A program made the position numbers and the translations under genes. Positions 25,302 through 34,830 of a DNA stretch of 55,971 nucleotides are shown piece by piece; within the stretch, counting starts at the first letter, position 1, and every line of letters begins with the position of its first letter. The stretch is from Roseateles oligotrophus (lineage in GTDB: Bacteria > Pseudomonadota > Gammaproteobacteria > Burkholderiales > Burkholderiaceae_C), in assembly GCF_014204525.1 (NCBI RefSeq), contig NZ_JACHLP010000015.1, positions 1 through 55,971 on the forward strand, in the 5' to 3' direction. The notes under the pieces were generated by a model that saw nothing but the letters and a program-made list of their open reading frames with translations, was not told the DNA's origin and did not search any database.

Positions 25302-27329
25302 ATGACTCCTAGCAACCCTCTCCTGAGCACCGCCGCCCTACCCGCTTTTGCGAGCATCCGGCCCGAACATATTCAGCCCGCCATTGCGCAACTGCTCAGC
25401 GAGGCCGACGCCGCCCTGGCCCTGGCCACCTCGGCCGAGACGCCGGCCGATTACGACGCCCTCTCCGCCACCCTGGGCGTGGCCACCGAGAGGTTGGGCG
25501 CGGCCTGGGGCGCCGTCGGCCATCTGAACGCCGTGGCCAATAGCCCCGAGCTGCGCGAGGCCTATAACGCCAGCCTGCCCGCCGTCACCGAGTTCTTCAC
25601 CCGCCAGGGCGCGGACGAGGCGCTGTACGCCAAGTACAAGGCCATCGCCCAGAGCCCGGCGGCGGCAAGCCTCAACCCAGCGCGCAAGCAGGCGCTCAAG
25701 CTGTGGCTGCGCGATTTCGTGCTCTCGGGCGCCGAGCTGCAGGGCGAGGCCAAGGCCCGCTTTGCCGCCATCCAGGAGCGCTCGGCCGAGCTGGGCCAGC
25801 AGTTCTCCGAACATGTGCTGGACGCCACCGATGGCTTCGCCTACTACGCCACGCTGGACGAGCTGACCGGCGTGCCGGCCGATGCCCAGCAGGCCGCCCT
25901 GGCCGCCGCCGAGGCCGAGGGCAAGGCCGGCTACAAGCTAACCCTGCACTTCCCCTGCTATCTGCCGGTGATGCAGTACGGCGAGAACCGCGCCCTGCGC
26001 GAACGCCTCTACCGCGCCTACGTCACCCGCGCCAGCGAGCTGGGCGACAAGCCCGAGTGGGACAACACGGCCATCATCCAGGAGCTGTTGCAGCTGCGCC
26101 AGGAAGAGGCCGCGCTGCTGGGCTTCCAGAACTATGCCGAGGCCTCGCTGGCACCCAAGATGGCGGCCTCGCCGGCCCAGGTGCTGGAGTTTCTGCGCGA
26201 CCTCAGCGCCCGCGCCCGCCCCTATGCCGAGCAGGACCTGGCCGAACTCCAAGCCTTTGCCGCCCAGCAGCTGGGCCTGGCCGACTTGCAGGTCTGGGAC
26301 AACGCCTACGTCTCCGAGAAACTCAAGCAGGCCCGCTACGCCTTCAGCGACCAGGAGGTCCGCCAGTACTTCACCCTGCCGCGCGTGCTGCAAGGCTTGT
26401 TCGACATCATCGAGCGCCTGTTCAGCGTCAAGATCGTGGAGCAGACCGCCGAGGTCTGGCACGACAGCGTCAAGTTCTACCGACTGGGCCGCAACGGCGA
26501 GCTGGTCGGCCAGTTCTACCTCGACCTCTACGCCCGCCCCGGCAAACGCCCCGGTGCCTGGATGGACGAGGTGCGCAGCCGCTGGGCCCGCCCCGAGGGC
26601 GCACAGCAAACGCCGGTGGCCCAGCTGGTCTGCAACTTCTCCTCGCCGGTCGGTGATAAACCTGCCTTGCTGAGCCACGACGATGTCACCACCCTCTTCC
26701 ACGAATTCGGCCATGGCCTGCACCATCTGCTGACCCAGGTGAACGAGCTGGGTGTCTCGGGCATCTCGGGCGTGGAATGGGATGCCGTCGAACTGCCCAG
26801 CCAGTTCATGGAGAACTTCTGCTGGGAATGGGAGGTGTTGCAGCAGCTGACGAAACATGTGGACACCGGCCAACCCCTGCCGCGCGCGCTGTTCGACAAA
26901 ATGACGGCGGCCAAGAACTTCCAGAGCGGCTTGCAGACCCTGCGGCAGATCGAGTTCTCGCTCTTCGATATGCGCTTGCATGCCGAACCCGGCGCCGAGC
27001 AAGCCGTGCAAGCCCTGCTCGATGAGGTGCGCGCCGAGGTGGCCGTCATCCCCGCCGCCGACTTCAACCGCAACCAGCACAGCTTCTCCCACATCTTCGC
27101 GGGCGGCTACGCGGCCGGCTACTACAGCTACAAGTGGGCCGAGCTGCTGAGCGCCGATGCCTGGAGCGCTTTCGAGGTGGAGGGCGTGTTCAACGCCGCC
27201 ACGGGAGCGCGTTATCTGCACAACATCCTGGAAGTGGGTGGCTCCCGCGAGGCGATGGAAAGCTTCAAGGCCTTCCGCGGCCGCGAGCCGCAGATCGATG
27301 CCTTGCTGAGGCATCAGGGCATGGCTTGA
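25302..27329 (+). CDS. prlC: Oligopeptidase A (M3 family zinc peptidase)
   Basis: This cytoplasmic metallopeptidase degrades peptides, including cleaved signal peptides. The 675-residue product is close to E. coli PrlC (680). The zinc signature HEFGHGLHH lies at residues 467-475, with the downstream Glu ligand in the ELPSQFMENFCWE region. Other family stretches are NPLLSTAALPAFASIRPEHIQPA at the start, the substrate loop FAGGYAAGYYSYKWAELLSAD, and NRNQHSFSHIF. The start ATG 25302 gives the usual N-terminus. It is divergent from the AraC regulator and alone in its unit. Confidence 0.96.
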   Translation: MTPSNPLLSTAALPAFASIRPEHIQPAIAQLLSEADAALALATSAETPADYDALSATLGVATERLGAAWGAVGHLNAVANSPELREAYNASLPAVTEFFTRQGADEALYAKYKAIAQSPAAASLNPARKQALKLWLRDFVLSGAELQGEAKARFAAIQERSAELGQQFSEHVLDATDGFAYYATLDELTGVPADAQQAALAAAEAEGKAGYKLTLHFPCYLPVMQYGENRALRERLYRAYVTRASELGDKPEWDNTAIIQELLQLRQEEAALLGFQNYAEASLAPKMAASPAQVLEFLRDLSARARPYAEQDLAELQAFAAQQLGLADLQVWDNAYVSEKLKQARYAFSDQEVRQYFTLPRVLQGLFDIIERLFSVKIVEQTAEVWHDSVKFYRLGRNGELVGQFYLDLYARPGKRPGAWMDEVRSRWARPEGAQQTPVAQLVCNFSSPVGDKPALLSHDDVTTLFHEFGHGLHHLLTQVNELGVSGISGVEWDAVELPSQFMENFCWEWEVLQQLTKHVDTGQPLPRALFDKMTAAKNFQSGLQTLRQIEFSLFDMRLHAEPGAEQAVQALLDEVRAEVAVIPAADFNRNQHSFSHIFAGGYAAGYYSYKWAELLSADAWSAFEVEGVFNAATGARYLHNILEVGGSREAMESFKAFRGREPQIDALLRHQGMA

Positions 27330-27388
27330 CGTTGGCTTCACAAGCGGGTTTCTAGACTGGCTTTACCGTCACACTCTGGAGCCCTCTC

Positions 27389-27853
27389 ATGCAAGACCTG
27401 CTCAAACAAGCCCTGGCCGGCGGCCTGCTGGCCGCTGCCGCCCTCGCACCCGGCTGGGCCGCCCAGCCCGCCGGCAAGGTGCTGATCGTCGTCAGCAGCG
27501 AAGGCCGCGAGCAGGGCAAGACCCGGCCCGGCTTCGAGATGGATGAATTCGCCCAGGCCGGGCTGAAGGCGCGCGACTACCGCGCCGTGCTGGTGATGGG
27601 CGGCAAGGGCGCCATGTTCGACCTGCCCAAGGATGGCGGCCTGCTCAAGCTGCTCAGCGAGATGGAGGCCCAGGGCGGCGTGATTGCCGCCGTCTGCCAC
27701 GGCCCGGCCGCCCTGGCCGGCTCAGCATCAGCAATCACAGCAGCCCCCCCGCCACCGCCCTTGTTGCAGGCGCGGCAGGCGGGCCTGGGCATGGGCCAGG
27801 GCTTGAACATCGCCCACCGCCTGGCGCAAAGCCATGGCCTGGACATCGAGTGA
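27389..27853 (+). pseudogene. DJ-1/PfpI-family protein with internal and C-terminal deletions
   Basis: The frame encodes a signal peptide (about 1-25, ending PGWAA), then GKVLIVVSSEGREQGKTRPGFEMDEFAQA. In intact homologues about 65 residues with the rest of the first half follow, but here the chain jumps in frame to GLKARDYRAVLVMGGKGAMFDLPKD. The nucleophile-elbow Cys in VIAAVCHGPAAL is kept. After ALAG the family sequence ends and an unrelated tail SASAITAAPPPPPLL runs to the stop. Length is 154 residues against about 230-250. Two deletions without a frameshift suggest decay by recombination. Function probably lost. Confidence 0.75.
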
Positions 27854-27902
27854 CGCACAGGGACGGGGTGACTTGCGCCAGCATCGTGTATTCCTGAGAA
27901 GG

Positions 27903-28334
27903 TCAGGCCAATGCCGCCCACGGATTGACGAGGCTGACGCCCATGGGCCGGAAGTCCTGCCCATTGCGGGTGACCACCGCCATGCCATGCACCAAGGCCG
28001 TGGCCGCGATCAGCGCGTCGCGTTCGCTGCGCCTGTCGGGCACATGCAAGCGAGCACAGCGTTGCGCCACGGCCGTATCGACGGGCAGGGTACGCCCTGA
28101 GAACTCGGGCAATACCTGCTGTTCCAGCCAGGTGCGCAGCAAAACGCCTTGGAGGGCATCCCTGCGTTCTATCGAGAGGACGCCAAGCTCCAGTTCCATG
28201 AGGGTGATGACCGAGACAAAAAGGTCCGCAGCGTCCACGCTCTGCGCCCATGCGACCACGTTCGGATCGGCCTTGCCAAACCGCACTTTGCGCAACTCGG
28301 ACAGCACATTGGTGTCGAGGACATACATCATCAA
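27903..28334 (-). CDS. vapC: VapC-type PIN-domain toxin (FitB-like)
   Basis: The product is 143 residues, a ribonuclease toxin of a type II toxin-antitoxin pair. PIN motifs are visible: MYVLDTNVLSEL (first Asp), SVITLMELELGVL (Glu), SERDALIAATALVHG (Asp) and VVTRNGQDF (last acidic residue), so the Mg2+-binding quartet is complete. ATG 28334 overlaps the antitoxin stop (ATGA); two further Met codons follow at once. Family PIN toxins cleave tRNA or rRNA; the exact target cannot be told. Confidence 0.9.
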   Translation of the reverse strand: MMMYVLDTNVLSELRKVRFGKADPNVVAWAQSVDAADLFVSVITLMELELGVLSIERRDALQGVLLRTWLEQQVLPEFSGRTLPVDTAVAQRCARLHVPDRRSERDALIAATALVHGMAVVTRNGQDFRPMGVSLVNPWAALA

Positions 28335-28582
28335 AATTCGGCCGGCCGGGCACCAAGGCTGATGCGCGGCGGCTCAAACTCGATATCCGCGACACCCGGC
28401 ATCGCCAACGCATCGGCAATATTGCGCCGCTGCCGGGTCAGCCGCTGATAGTCCTCGTAACTCAGCAGCACATGGGCGGGTTTGCCGCGATCCGTGATGA
28501 ACACGGGGCCATTCTGGGCCGCCTTCTTGGCCCGGCTGACGTCCTGATTCAACTCTCGGCTGGACAAGGTAGTGATGGTCAT
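28331..28582 (-). CDS. Phd/YefM-type antitoxin
   Basis: The product is 83 residues from ATG 28582 (MTITTLSSRELNQD), seven bases after AGAGG; an in-frame start 15 bases upstream lacks a site. The N-terminal Phd/YefM DNA-binding fold shows ELNQDVSRAKKAAQNGPVFI and TDRGKPAHVLLSYEDY. The C-terminal tail (VADIEFEPPRISLGAR) would wrap the toxin. It would repress its own promoter together with VapC, probably at the palindrome just upstream. Confidence 0.9.
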   Translation of the reverse strand: MTITTLSSRELNQDVSRAKKAAQNGPVFITDRGKPAHVLLSYEDYQRLTRQRRNIADALAMPGVADIEFEPPRISLGARPAEF

Positions 28583-28602
28583 GCCGTACCTCTTCAAAAA
28601 TT

Positions 28603-28622
28603 ATGTAGGCACATTACTACAT
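28603..28622. promoter_or_regulatory. Candidate operator of the toxin-antitoxin operon
   Basis: ATGTAG (28603-28608) and CTACAT (28617-28622) form an inverted repeat with eight bases between, 20 bases before the antitoxin start, where Phd-type repressors normally bind. Confidence 0.55.
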
Positions 28623-28662
28623 CACCCATCGAGAGGCAAGCGAGCGGCAGAATCCAGCGATC

Positions 28663-29388
<726 letters not shown>

Positions 29389-29436
29389 GGGAAATTCATC
29401 CTGAAACAAGACCTCATGGTCAAGGAATCCAGAAAT

Positions 29437-29510
29437 GCAACCACAGAGACACAGAGCCAGACTCAAGAGTTGATCTGTATTTCTCTGTGCCTCCGTGACT
29501 CTGTGGTTGC
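29437..29510. repeat. Palindromic repeat (CTCTGTGGTT type) between livMG and livF
   Basis: The left arm GCAACCACAGAG-ACACAGAG (29437-29456) is the inverse of the right arm CTCTGTG...CTCTGTGGTTGC (29483-29510), with about 26 bases between. Repeats with these ACCACAGAG/CTCTGTGGT arms occur in many copies in proteobacterial genomes. Here it interrupts the liv operon without breaking a gene and would form an RNA hairpin between the two cistrons. Confidence 0.8.
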
Positions 29511-29528
29511 CTTTAAAACTGTGGCGAT

Positions 29529-31463
29529 TCAAGCCGCCTGGCCGCCCAGATAGGCCTCGATGACTTTTTCATCCGCCTGCACCTGGGCCGGCAGGCCCTC
29601 GGCGATCTTCTGGCCGAAGTCCAGCACCGAGACGGTGTCGCACATGCTCATCACCACATCCATATGGTGCTCGATCAGGATCACGGTCACGCCATGCTCG
29701 CGGATCTTGCGGATGATGGCGATCAGCTCCTTGATGTCGGGTGCGGTCAGGCCGGCGGCCGGCTCGTCCAGCAAGAGCAGCTCGGGGTCCAAGGCCAGGG
29801 CACGGGCAATTTCCAGCAGGCGCTGCTTGCCATAGGGCAGATTGCGCGCCTCCTCGCCCGCCAGATCGGCCAGGCCCACAAAGCGCAAGAGCCCCAGGGC
29901 GCGGGCGGTGTTCGCGCGGTTCTCGCGCAGATAACGCGGCAGATGCAGGGCCACATCGACCAGATTGCTCTTGAAGCTGTGGTGCAGGCCGACCAGCACG
30001 TTCTGCAGCGCCGTCATCTCGCCGAAGAGCTGCACATTCTGGAAGGTGCGGGCGATGCCGGAGAGCGCGATGTCCGAGGAGGTACGCCCGTTCAGGCTGC
30101 GGCCGCCAAACATCACCGTGCCGGCCGTGGGCACATAGATGCCGGTCAGCACATTCATCATGGTGCTCTTGCCCGAGCCGTTGGGGCCGATCAGGCCGTG
30201 GATGCTGCCACGCTTGATGTTCAGATCAACGTTGTTGAGCGCCTTCAGGCCGCCGAACTGCATCAATATCTGCTTGGCCTCCAGCAACTCGCCGCTGCCC
30301 GTGCCAGCGCGCTGGCCCAGGGCATCGCCGATATTCGGCAGATTGGCGGCGTCATCGGCATCGGTGGCGGCATGGCCGCGCAGATTCAGGGCATTGCGCA
30401 CAAAGCCCACGATGCCGTCCTGCAGGTAGTAGACGACGAAGAGCGTGATCAGGCCGAAGACCGTCAACCGCCAGTCCGTCATGGTCTGCAGCTTGAAGGA
30501 CAGGGCCGCCAGGGCCAGGCTGCCCACGACGGGAATGGCCGCGGCCTTGGGCGCGATCTTGCCGCGCTTGAGCGCCACGGCGGCCGCGGCCATAACGACC
30601 AAGGCCAGCAGCACCGAGACGATGCGGAACAGCGCCAGATCGTCCAGCAGCTTGGGCAGCATGACGATGATGGCCGCGCCCAGCAAGGCGCCGGTGCGGG
30701 TCTTGCGGCCGCCCATGATGATGGCCAGCAGGAAGAGCACGGTCTGCTCGAAGTTATAGGTATTGGGCGAGATGTATTGCTCGGAATAAGCGTACAGCGC
30801 GCCCGCCAGGCCGGCCAGGCCGGCGCTGATGACAAAGGCATAGACCTTGTAGCGGTAGACCGAGACGCCCATGCAATCCGAGGCCACCGGGCTGCCGCGC
30901 AAGGCCTCGAAGGCCCGGCCCAGGTGCGAGCGCAAGACCCGGTGGACGAACACCAGCGAGGCCAGCAGCATCACGGCCACCACCCAGTAATACTCGGTCT
31001 CGTCCAGCTGATGGCCGAAGAGGCTGGGCTTGCTGAGCGTGATGCCCATCGGGCCTTCGGTCAGAAAACTCATCTCGTTGATGAGGATCTGGATGATGGT
31101 GCCGAAGGCCAGGGTCACCATGGCCAGATAAGGGCCCATCACCCGCAAGGCCGGCAGGGCCAGCAAGGCGCCGAAGGCCGCCGTCACCGCGATGGCCGCC
31201 GGCAAGGTGACCCACAGCGGCGCCGCCAGCTTGAACACCAGCACCCCGGCCGTGTAGGCGCCGATGCCGAACAGGCCCGCATGGCCCAGCGAGACCTGGC
31301 CGGTATAGCCCACCACGATGTCCAGGCCGAACAGCACGATCGCGTAGATCATGATGGTCTCGACCAAGTGGATGTAGTAGGGGTTGCCGGAGACCAGGGG
31401 GAAGGCGGCCAGCGCGGCGATGGCGACGGCGCCCGCCGCATATTTCTTAACGTTCACCATCAT
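29529..31463 (-). CDS. Fused branched-chain amino acid permease-ATPase (LivM-LivG)
   Basis: One 644-residue chain joins a LivM membrane domain (about 1-345, with GLDIVVGYTGQVSLGHAGLFG and LRGSPVASDCMGV) to a LivG ATPase (about 390-644). The ATPase has Walker A GPNGSGKST (426-434), IARTFQNVQLF, the LivG-type signature LPYGKQRLLEIARAL, Walker B LLLLDEPAAGL and His in LIEHHMDVV. A linker with extra hydrophobic segments lies between. No stop or frameshift separates the halves, and LivM-LivG fusions are known in betaproteobacteria. The start shares a base with the livH stop (TGATG). The GTP-like order H-MG-F with livK upstream makes a complete importer. Confidence 0.93.
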   Translation of the reverse strand: MMVNVKKYAAGAVAIAALAAFPLVSGNPYYIHLVETIMIYAIVLFGLDIVVGYTGQVSLGHAGLFGIGAYTAGVLVFKLAAPLWVTLPAAIAVTAAFGALLALPALRVMGPYLAMVTLAFGTIIQILINEMSFLTEGPMGITLSKPSLFGHQLDETEYYWVVAVMLLASLVFVHRVLRSHLGRAFEALRGSPVASDCMGVSVYRYKVYAFVISAGLAGLAGALYAYSEQYISPNTYNFEQTVLFLLAIIMGGRKTRTGALLGAAIIVMLPKLLDDLALFRIVSVLLALVVMAAAAVALKRGKIAPKAAAIPVVGSLALAALSFKLQTMTDWRLTVFGLITLFVVYYLQDGIVGFVRNALNLRGHAATDADDAANLPNIGDALGQRAGTGSGELLEAKQILMQFGGLKALNNVDLNIKRGSIHGLIGPNGSGKSTMMNVLTGIYVPTAGTVMFGGRSLNGRTSSDIALSGIARTFQNVQLFGEMTALQNVLVGLHHSFKSNLVDVALHLPRYLRENRANTARALGLLRFVGLADLAGEEARNLPYGKQRLLEIARALALDPELLLLDEPAAGLTAPDIKELIAIIRKIREHGVTVILIEHHMDVVMSMCDTVSVLDFGQKIAEGLPAQVQADEKVIEAYLGGQAA

Positions 31464-32338
31464 CAGACCTTTTTAATCGCCGTCTTGCCGAACAGACCCG
31501 CTGGTTTCACCGCCAGCACGATCAAGAGCAGCACCAGGCCGGGCACGTCCTTGTAGCCGGTGGACAGATAAAAGCCCGTGGTCGTTTCCACCACGCCCAG
31601 GATCACCCCCCCGACGATGATGCCCATGCCGCTGGTCAGGCCGCCGATGATGGCGACGGCAAAGGCCTTCAGCCCCAGCACCGCGCCCATGGTGGCGCCG
31701 GTCAGCGTCAGCGGCGCGATCAGCACGCCGGCAAAGGCGGCCGTCATGGACGAGAGCGCATACGAGAAGGTGATCACCAGGCCGGTGTTGATACCCATCA
31801 GCTTGGCGGCGTCGCGGTCGTTGAAGGTGGCGACCACGGCCTTGCCGTAGATGCTGCGGCGGTTGAAGAACTCCACCGACAGCATCATCGCCAAGGCCCC
31901 GCCTATCACCAGCAACTCCATGGGCAAGACATTGGCGCCCAGCAGGCGGATGGGTGATTCGGGCAGGGGCGAGGGGAACTTCAGGTCGTCGCGGCCCCAG
32001 ACGTTCTCGGCCACGTTCTTGAAGATGATGCCCAGGGCGATGGTGGACATGATCCAGCCGAACTCCGATTTCATCTTGATGGCCGGGCGCACGCCGATGC
32101 GCTCCACCACCGCGCCCTGCAAGGCGCCGAAGAGGCAGACCAGGGGAATCATCAACCAGTAGTTGAGGCCAAAGCCCACCAGGGACAGGCCCACCAGCGC
32201 ACCCAGCATCAGGGCGTCGCCCTGGCCGAAGTTCAGGGTGTCGGAGGTGGCGAAGGTGAGTTGGTAGCCGAAGGCGATGACGGCGTAAATCATGCCCAGG
32301 GCGATGCCACTGAACACGAGTTGGGTCAGGATTTGCAT
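31463..32338 (-). CDS. livH: Branched-chain amino acid ABC permease LivH
   Basis: The product is a 291-residue inner-membrane permease with about eight helices. Family stretches are GIALGMIYAVIAFGYQLTFATSDTLNFGQGDALMLGAL and GLKAFAVAIIGGLTSGMGIIVGG, the cytoplasmic coupling loop that contacts the ATPases. It is separated from livK by a hairpin terminator, and its stop overlaps the start of the LivM-LivG fusion. Confidence 0.94.
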   Translation of the reverse strand: MQILTQLVFSGIALGMIYAVIAFGYQLTFATSDTLNFGQGDALMLGALVGLSLVGFGLNYWLMIPLVCLFGALQGAVVERIGVRPAIKMKSEFGWIMSTIALGIIFKNVAENVWGRDDLKFPSPLPESPIRLLGANVLPMELLVIGGALAMMLSVEFFNRRSIYGKAVVATFNDRDAAKLMGINTGLVITFSYALSSMTAAFAGVLIAPLTLTGATMGAVLGLKAFAVAIIGGLTSGMGIIVGGVILGVVETTTGFYLSTGYKDVPGLVLLLIVLAVKPAGLFGKTAIKKV

Positions 32339-32363
32339 AGTGCGGCCCTGCTGTTCAAAGCAA

Positions 32364-32390
32364 GAAAAAAAGCGGCCCGCTTGCGGGCCG
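32364..32390 (-). terminator. Hairpin and T-run between livK and livH
   Basis: On the minus strand CGGCCCGC and GCGGGCCG form a perfect eight-pair stem around AA, followed by CTTTTTTTCTT. It lies after the livK stop and before livH, so it would end most transcripts after livK and lower expression of the membrane parts. Confidence 0.85.
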
Positions 32391-32404
32391 GGGCAAGGGG
32401 CGGC

Positions 32405-33637
32405 TTACTTCTTCTGGCTCAAAGCGCCCTTGGCATTGACGTCTTTGACCCGCACCTCGGAGGCCTTCTTGAAATCGGCCTCGTAGGCGTAGACCACGCG
32501 CTGGCCCTTGACCTCGCCGAACACCGGGATATTGGCGGTGATGGCCTCGTGGTCGGCCTTGGTGAAGGGCTTGTTGTACGTGGTCACCACGCCTTCCACC
32601 GGGGTCTTCAAGTCTTCCAGCGCGGCCCTGACCTTGGGGCCTTCGGTGCCGCCGGCCTGCTTGATGGCGGCGGCCAGCAGGTAGATGGAGTCATAGCCCT
32701 GGGCGGCGGAGACGGGCGAGTCGATGCGCGCGTTCTTGGGGTTGAAGGTCTTGAGGTAATTGATGATGAAGCTCTGGCGCTTGGGCGTCGTCGGCTCCTG
32801 GATGAAGGTCTGCGGCATGCGCGCGCCCTCGCCGCCGGGGCCGGCGTTGTCGATGAAGTTGGCCATGGACAGCGTCCAGCTGCCAATCATGGGCACCTTC
32901 CAGCCCAGCTTGGTCATGCCGTTGGCGATCTGGGCCAGCTCGGGGCCGATGGCGTAGGTCAGGATGGCTTCCGCGCCGGCCTCCTTGGCCTTGAGCAGCT
33001 GGGCCGTCATGTCCACGTCCTTGATATTGAACTTCTCCACCGCCACGGGCTTGACGCTCTTCAGCTCCAGCGCCTTCTCCAGGTCGGCGCGGCCCAGCTG
33101 GCCGTAGTTGGTGGAGTCCGCGAGGATGGCGACCTTTTTGTAGCCACGCCGCACGATGGCCTCTTCGACAATCATGGGCGCCTGGATGCTGTCGTGAGCG
33201 GCGTTGCGGAAGATGTAGTTCTCGGGCTGGGCGGCAAACTGCTGGGTGATCAGCGAGCCGGTGGCGACGTTATTCATCACCGGGATCTTGGCTTCTTGAT
33301 AAAAGCGCTGCGAGGCCAGGGCCACGCCGGTATTGATATAACCGACCGTGGCGGCCACCTTCTCCTTGTTGATCAGCTCCTGCGCGATCTGCACGCCGCG
33401 CTCGTTCTTGGCCTCGTCATCGCGCTCGATCAGCTGGATCTGCCGGCCCAGCACGCCGCCGGCCTTGTTGATCTCGTCGGTGGCCAGGCGCACGCCATCG
33501 CGCATGCTGACGCCCATGGAGGAAGAGCCGCCGGTGAAGGGACCGGACACGCCAATCTTGATGGGCTCGGCCGCCAGGGCCGTAAAACTCAGCGCAGCCA
33601 GCGCCGCAGCCGTCAGGGAATGCTTGATGGTTTTCAT
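32405..33637 (-). CDS. livK: Branched-chain amino acid ABC transporter, substrate-binding protein
   Basis: This is a periplasmic binding protein of 410 residues from ATG 33637. The signal peptide is MKTIKHSLTAAALAALSF...LAA (about 1-23). The mature part starts AEPIKIGVSGPFTGGSSSMG, the type I periplasmic-binding (Peripla_BP_6) fold, with INKAGGVLGRQIQLIERDDE and VGYINTGVALA. No lipobox Cys, so it is soluble in the periplasm. The specific ligand may be branched-chain amino acids, amides or aromatic compounds; the family is broad. First gene of the liv operon, followed by the attenuating hairpin. Confidence 0.92.
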   Translation of the reverse strand: MKTIKHSLTAAALAALSFTALAAEPIKIGVSGPFTGGSSSMGVSMRDGVRLATDEINKAGGVLGRQIQLIERDDEAKNERGVQIAQELINKEKVAATVGYINTGVALASQRFYQEAKIPVMNNVATGSLITQQFAAQPENYIFRNAAHDSIQAPMIVEEAIVRRGYKKVAILADSTNYGQLGRADLEKALELKSVKPVAVEKFNIKDVDMTAQLLKAKEAGAEAILTYAIGPELAQIANGMTKLGWKVPMIGSWTLSMANFIDNAGPGGEGARMPQTFIQEPTTPKRQSFIINYLKTFNPKNARIDSPVSAAQGYDSIYLLAAAIKQAGGTEGPKVRAALEDLKTPVEGVVTTYNKPFTKADHEAITANIPVFGEVKGQRVVYAYEADFKKASEVRVKDVNAKGALSQKK

Positions 33638-33925
33638 GAGCTTTGTCTCTTCCATATTTGTTTGCACAATGCCGGGCCCGCTTGCGAGCGGGTTCATTTT
33701 GTGTCGGCCACGATGCCAGAGTCCTTGCCCCTGCGTCATCGTGCGACTACCTAGAGCAGGGGAAAACGAGGGTCTTGGGCCGGGCCAGTATGGCCCAGAA
33801 GATCGGGCCCAACCTGACGCCACGCTTGCAGCCAGACCGGGCTAACGCGCCATTCAAAGCCTTCGGCTCCGCCGACAAAAAAGGCGGCCGGCGGGCCCGC
33901 CACGGCCTGCGTCGACAATGCCAGG

Positions 33926-34774
33926 ATGAAGACACCCAAACGACTGCAGTCACTGCTGGACGAAGGCTTGATCGACGGCGTCCAGCGCCAGCTGATGAGC
34001 GGCAAGGAGGCCCAGGTTTTCGTCGTGCGCTGCGGCGACGAGACCCGCTGCGCCAAGGTCTACAAGGAAGCCAGCCAGCGCAGCTTCCGCCAGGCGGTGG
34101 ACTACACCGAGAACCGCAAGGTCAAGAACAGCCGCGAGGCCCGCGCCATGGCCAAGGGCACACGCTTCGGCCGCGAGAAGCAGGAAGAGGCCTAGCAGAA
34201 CGCCGAGGTCGACGCCCTCTACCGCCTGGCCGCCGCCGGCGTGCGCGTGCCCAGGCCGCATCTCTTCTTCGAGGGCGTGCTCTTGATGGAGCTGGTCTGC
34301 GACGCTGATGGCGATGCCGCCCCGCGCCTGAACGACAGCGTCTTCACGCCCGCCCAGGCCCGGGACCACCATGCCCGCCTGATTCGCGAAGTGGTGCGCA
34401 TGCTGTGCGCCGGCGTGGTGCACGGCGACCTGTCGGAGTTCAATATCCTGTTGGCCGAGGACGGCCCCGTCATCATCGACCTGCCCCAGGCCGTCGACGC
34501 GGCCGGCAACAACCACGCCCGGCGCATGCTGCTGCGCGATGTGGAGAATCTGCGCAATTTCTTCGGCCAGACGGCGCCCGAGCTGCTGCAGACCGACTTT
34601 GGCGCCGAGATCTGGGCGCTGTACGAGCGCGGCGCCCTGCAGCCCGACACGGCCTTGAGCGGCCGCTTCCAGCGCCAGCACAAAACGGTGGATCTGCGCG
34701 GCGTGCTGCGCGAGATCGACGATGCCCGCGCGGAAGACGCGGCCCGCCGCCTGCGCATGGCACAGGCGCGCTAA
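33926..34774 (+). pseudogene. RIO-type serine/threonine kinase with an in-frame amber codon
   Basis: RIO kinases phosphorylate proteins, and bacterial members are poorly understood. The first part (89 codons) has QLMSGKEAQVFVVRCGDE with the nucleotide loop, RCAKVYKEA with the catalytic Lys, and stops at TAG 34193-34195. The frame then continues without shift: QNAEVDALYRLAAAGVRVPRPH, the catalytic loop VVHGDLSEFNILL and metal-binding IIDLPQAVD, to the true stop at 34774. Homologues carry Trp at the amber position (EEAWQNAEVD), so a single TGG-to-TAG change explains it. All catalytic motifs are present, but they fall on both sides of the stop. Confidence 0.9.
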
Positions 34775-34776
34775 GC

Positions 34777-34830
34777 CCTTGCCGCCCTTGCCGGCCTTGC
34801 CGGCCTTGCCGACTTTGCCGACTTTGCCTC
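34777..34830. repeat. Six-copy 9-bp tandem repeat (CTTGCCGGC-like)
   Basis: Directly after the RIO kinase stop, units such as CCTTGCCGG and CTTTGCCGA repeat six times with one to three changes. A short inverted repeat (CTTTGCC/GGCAAAG, 34822-34842) overlaps its end. The rest of the gap up to 35014 shows no gene. Confidence 0.8.

Noticed and set aside
33677-33692. CCCGCT/AGCGGG hairpin in the livK leader
   Set aside because: Six-pair stem only, in a GC-rich leader; likely chance and without a T-run.
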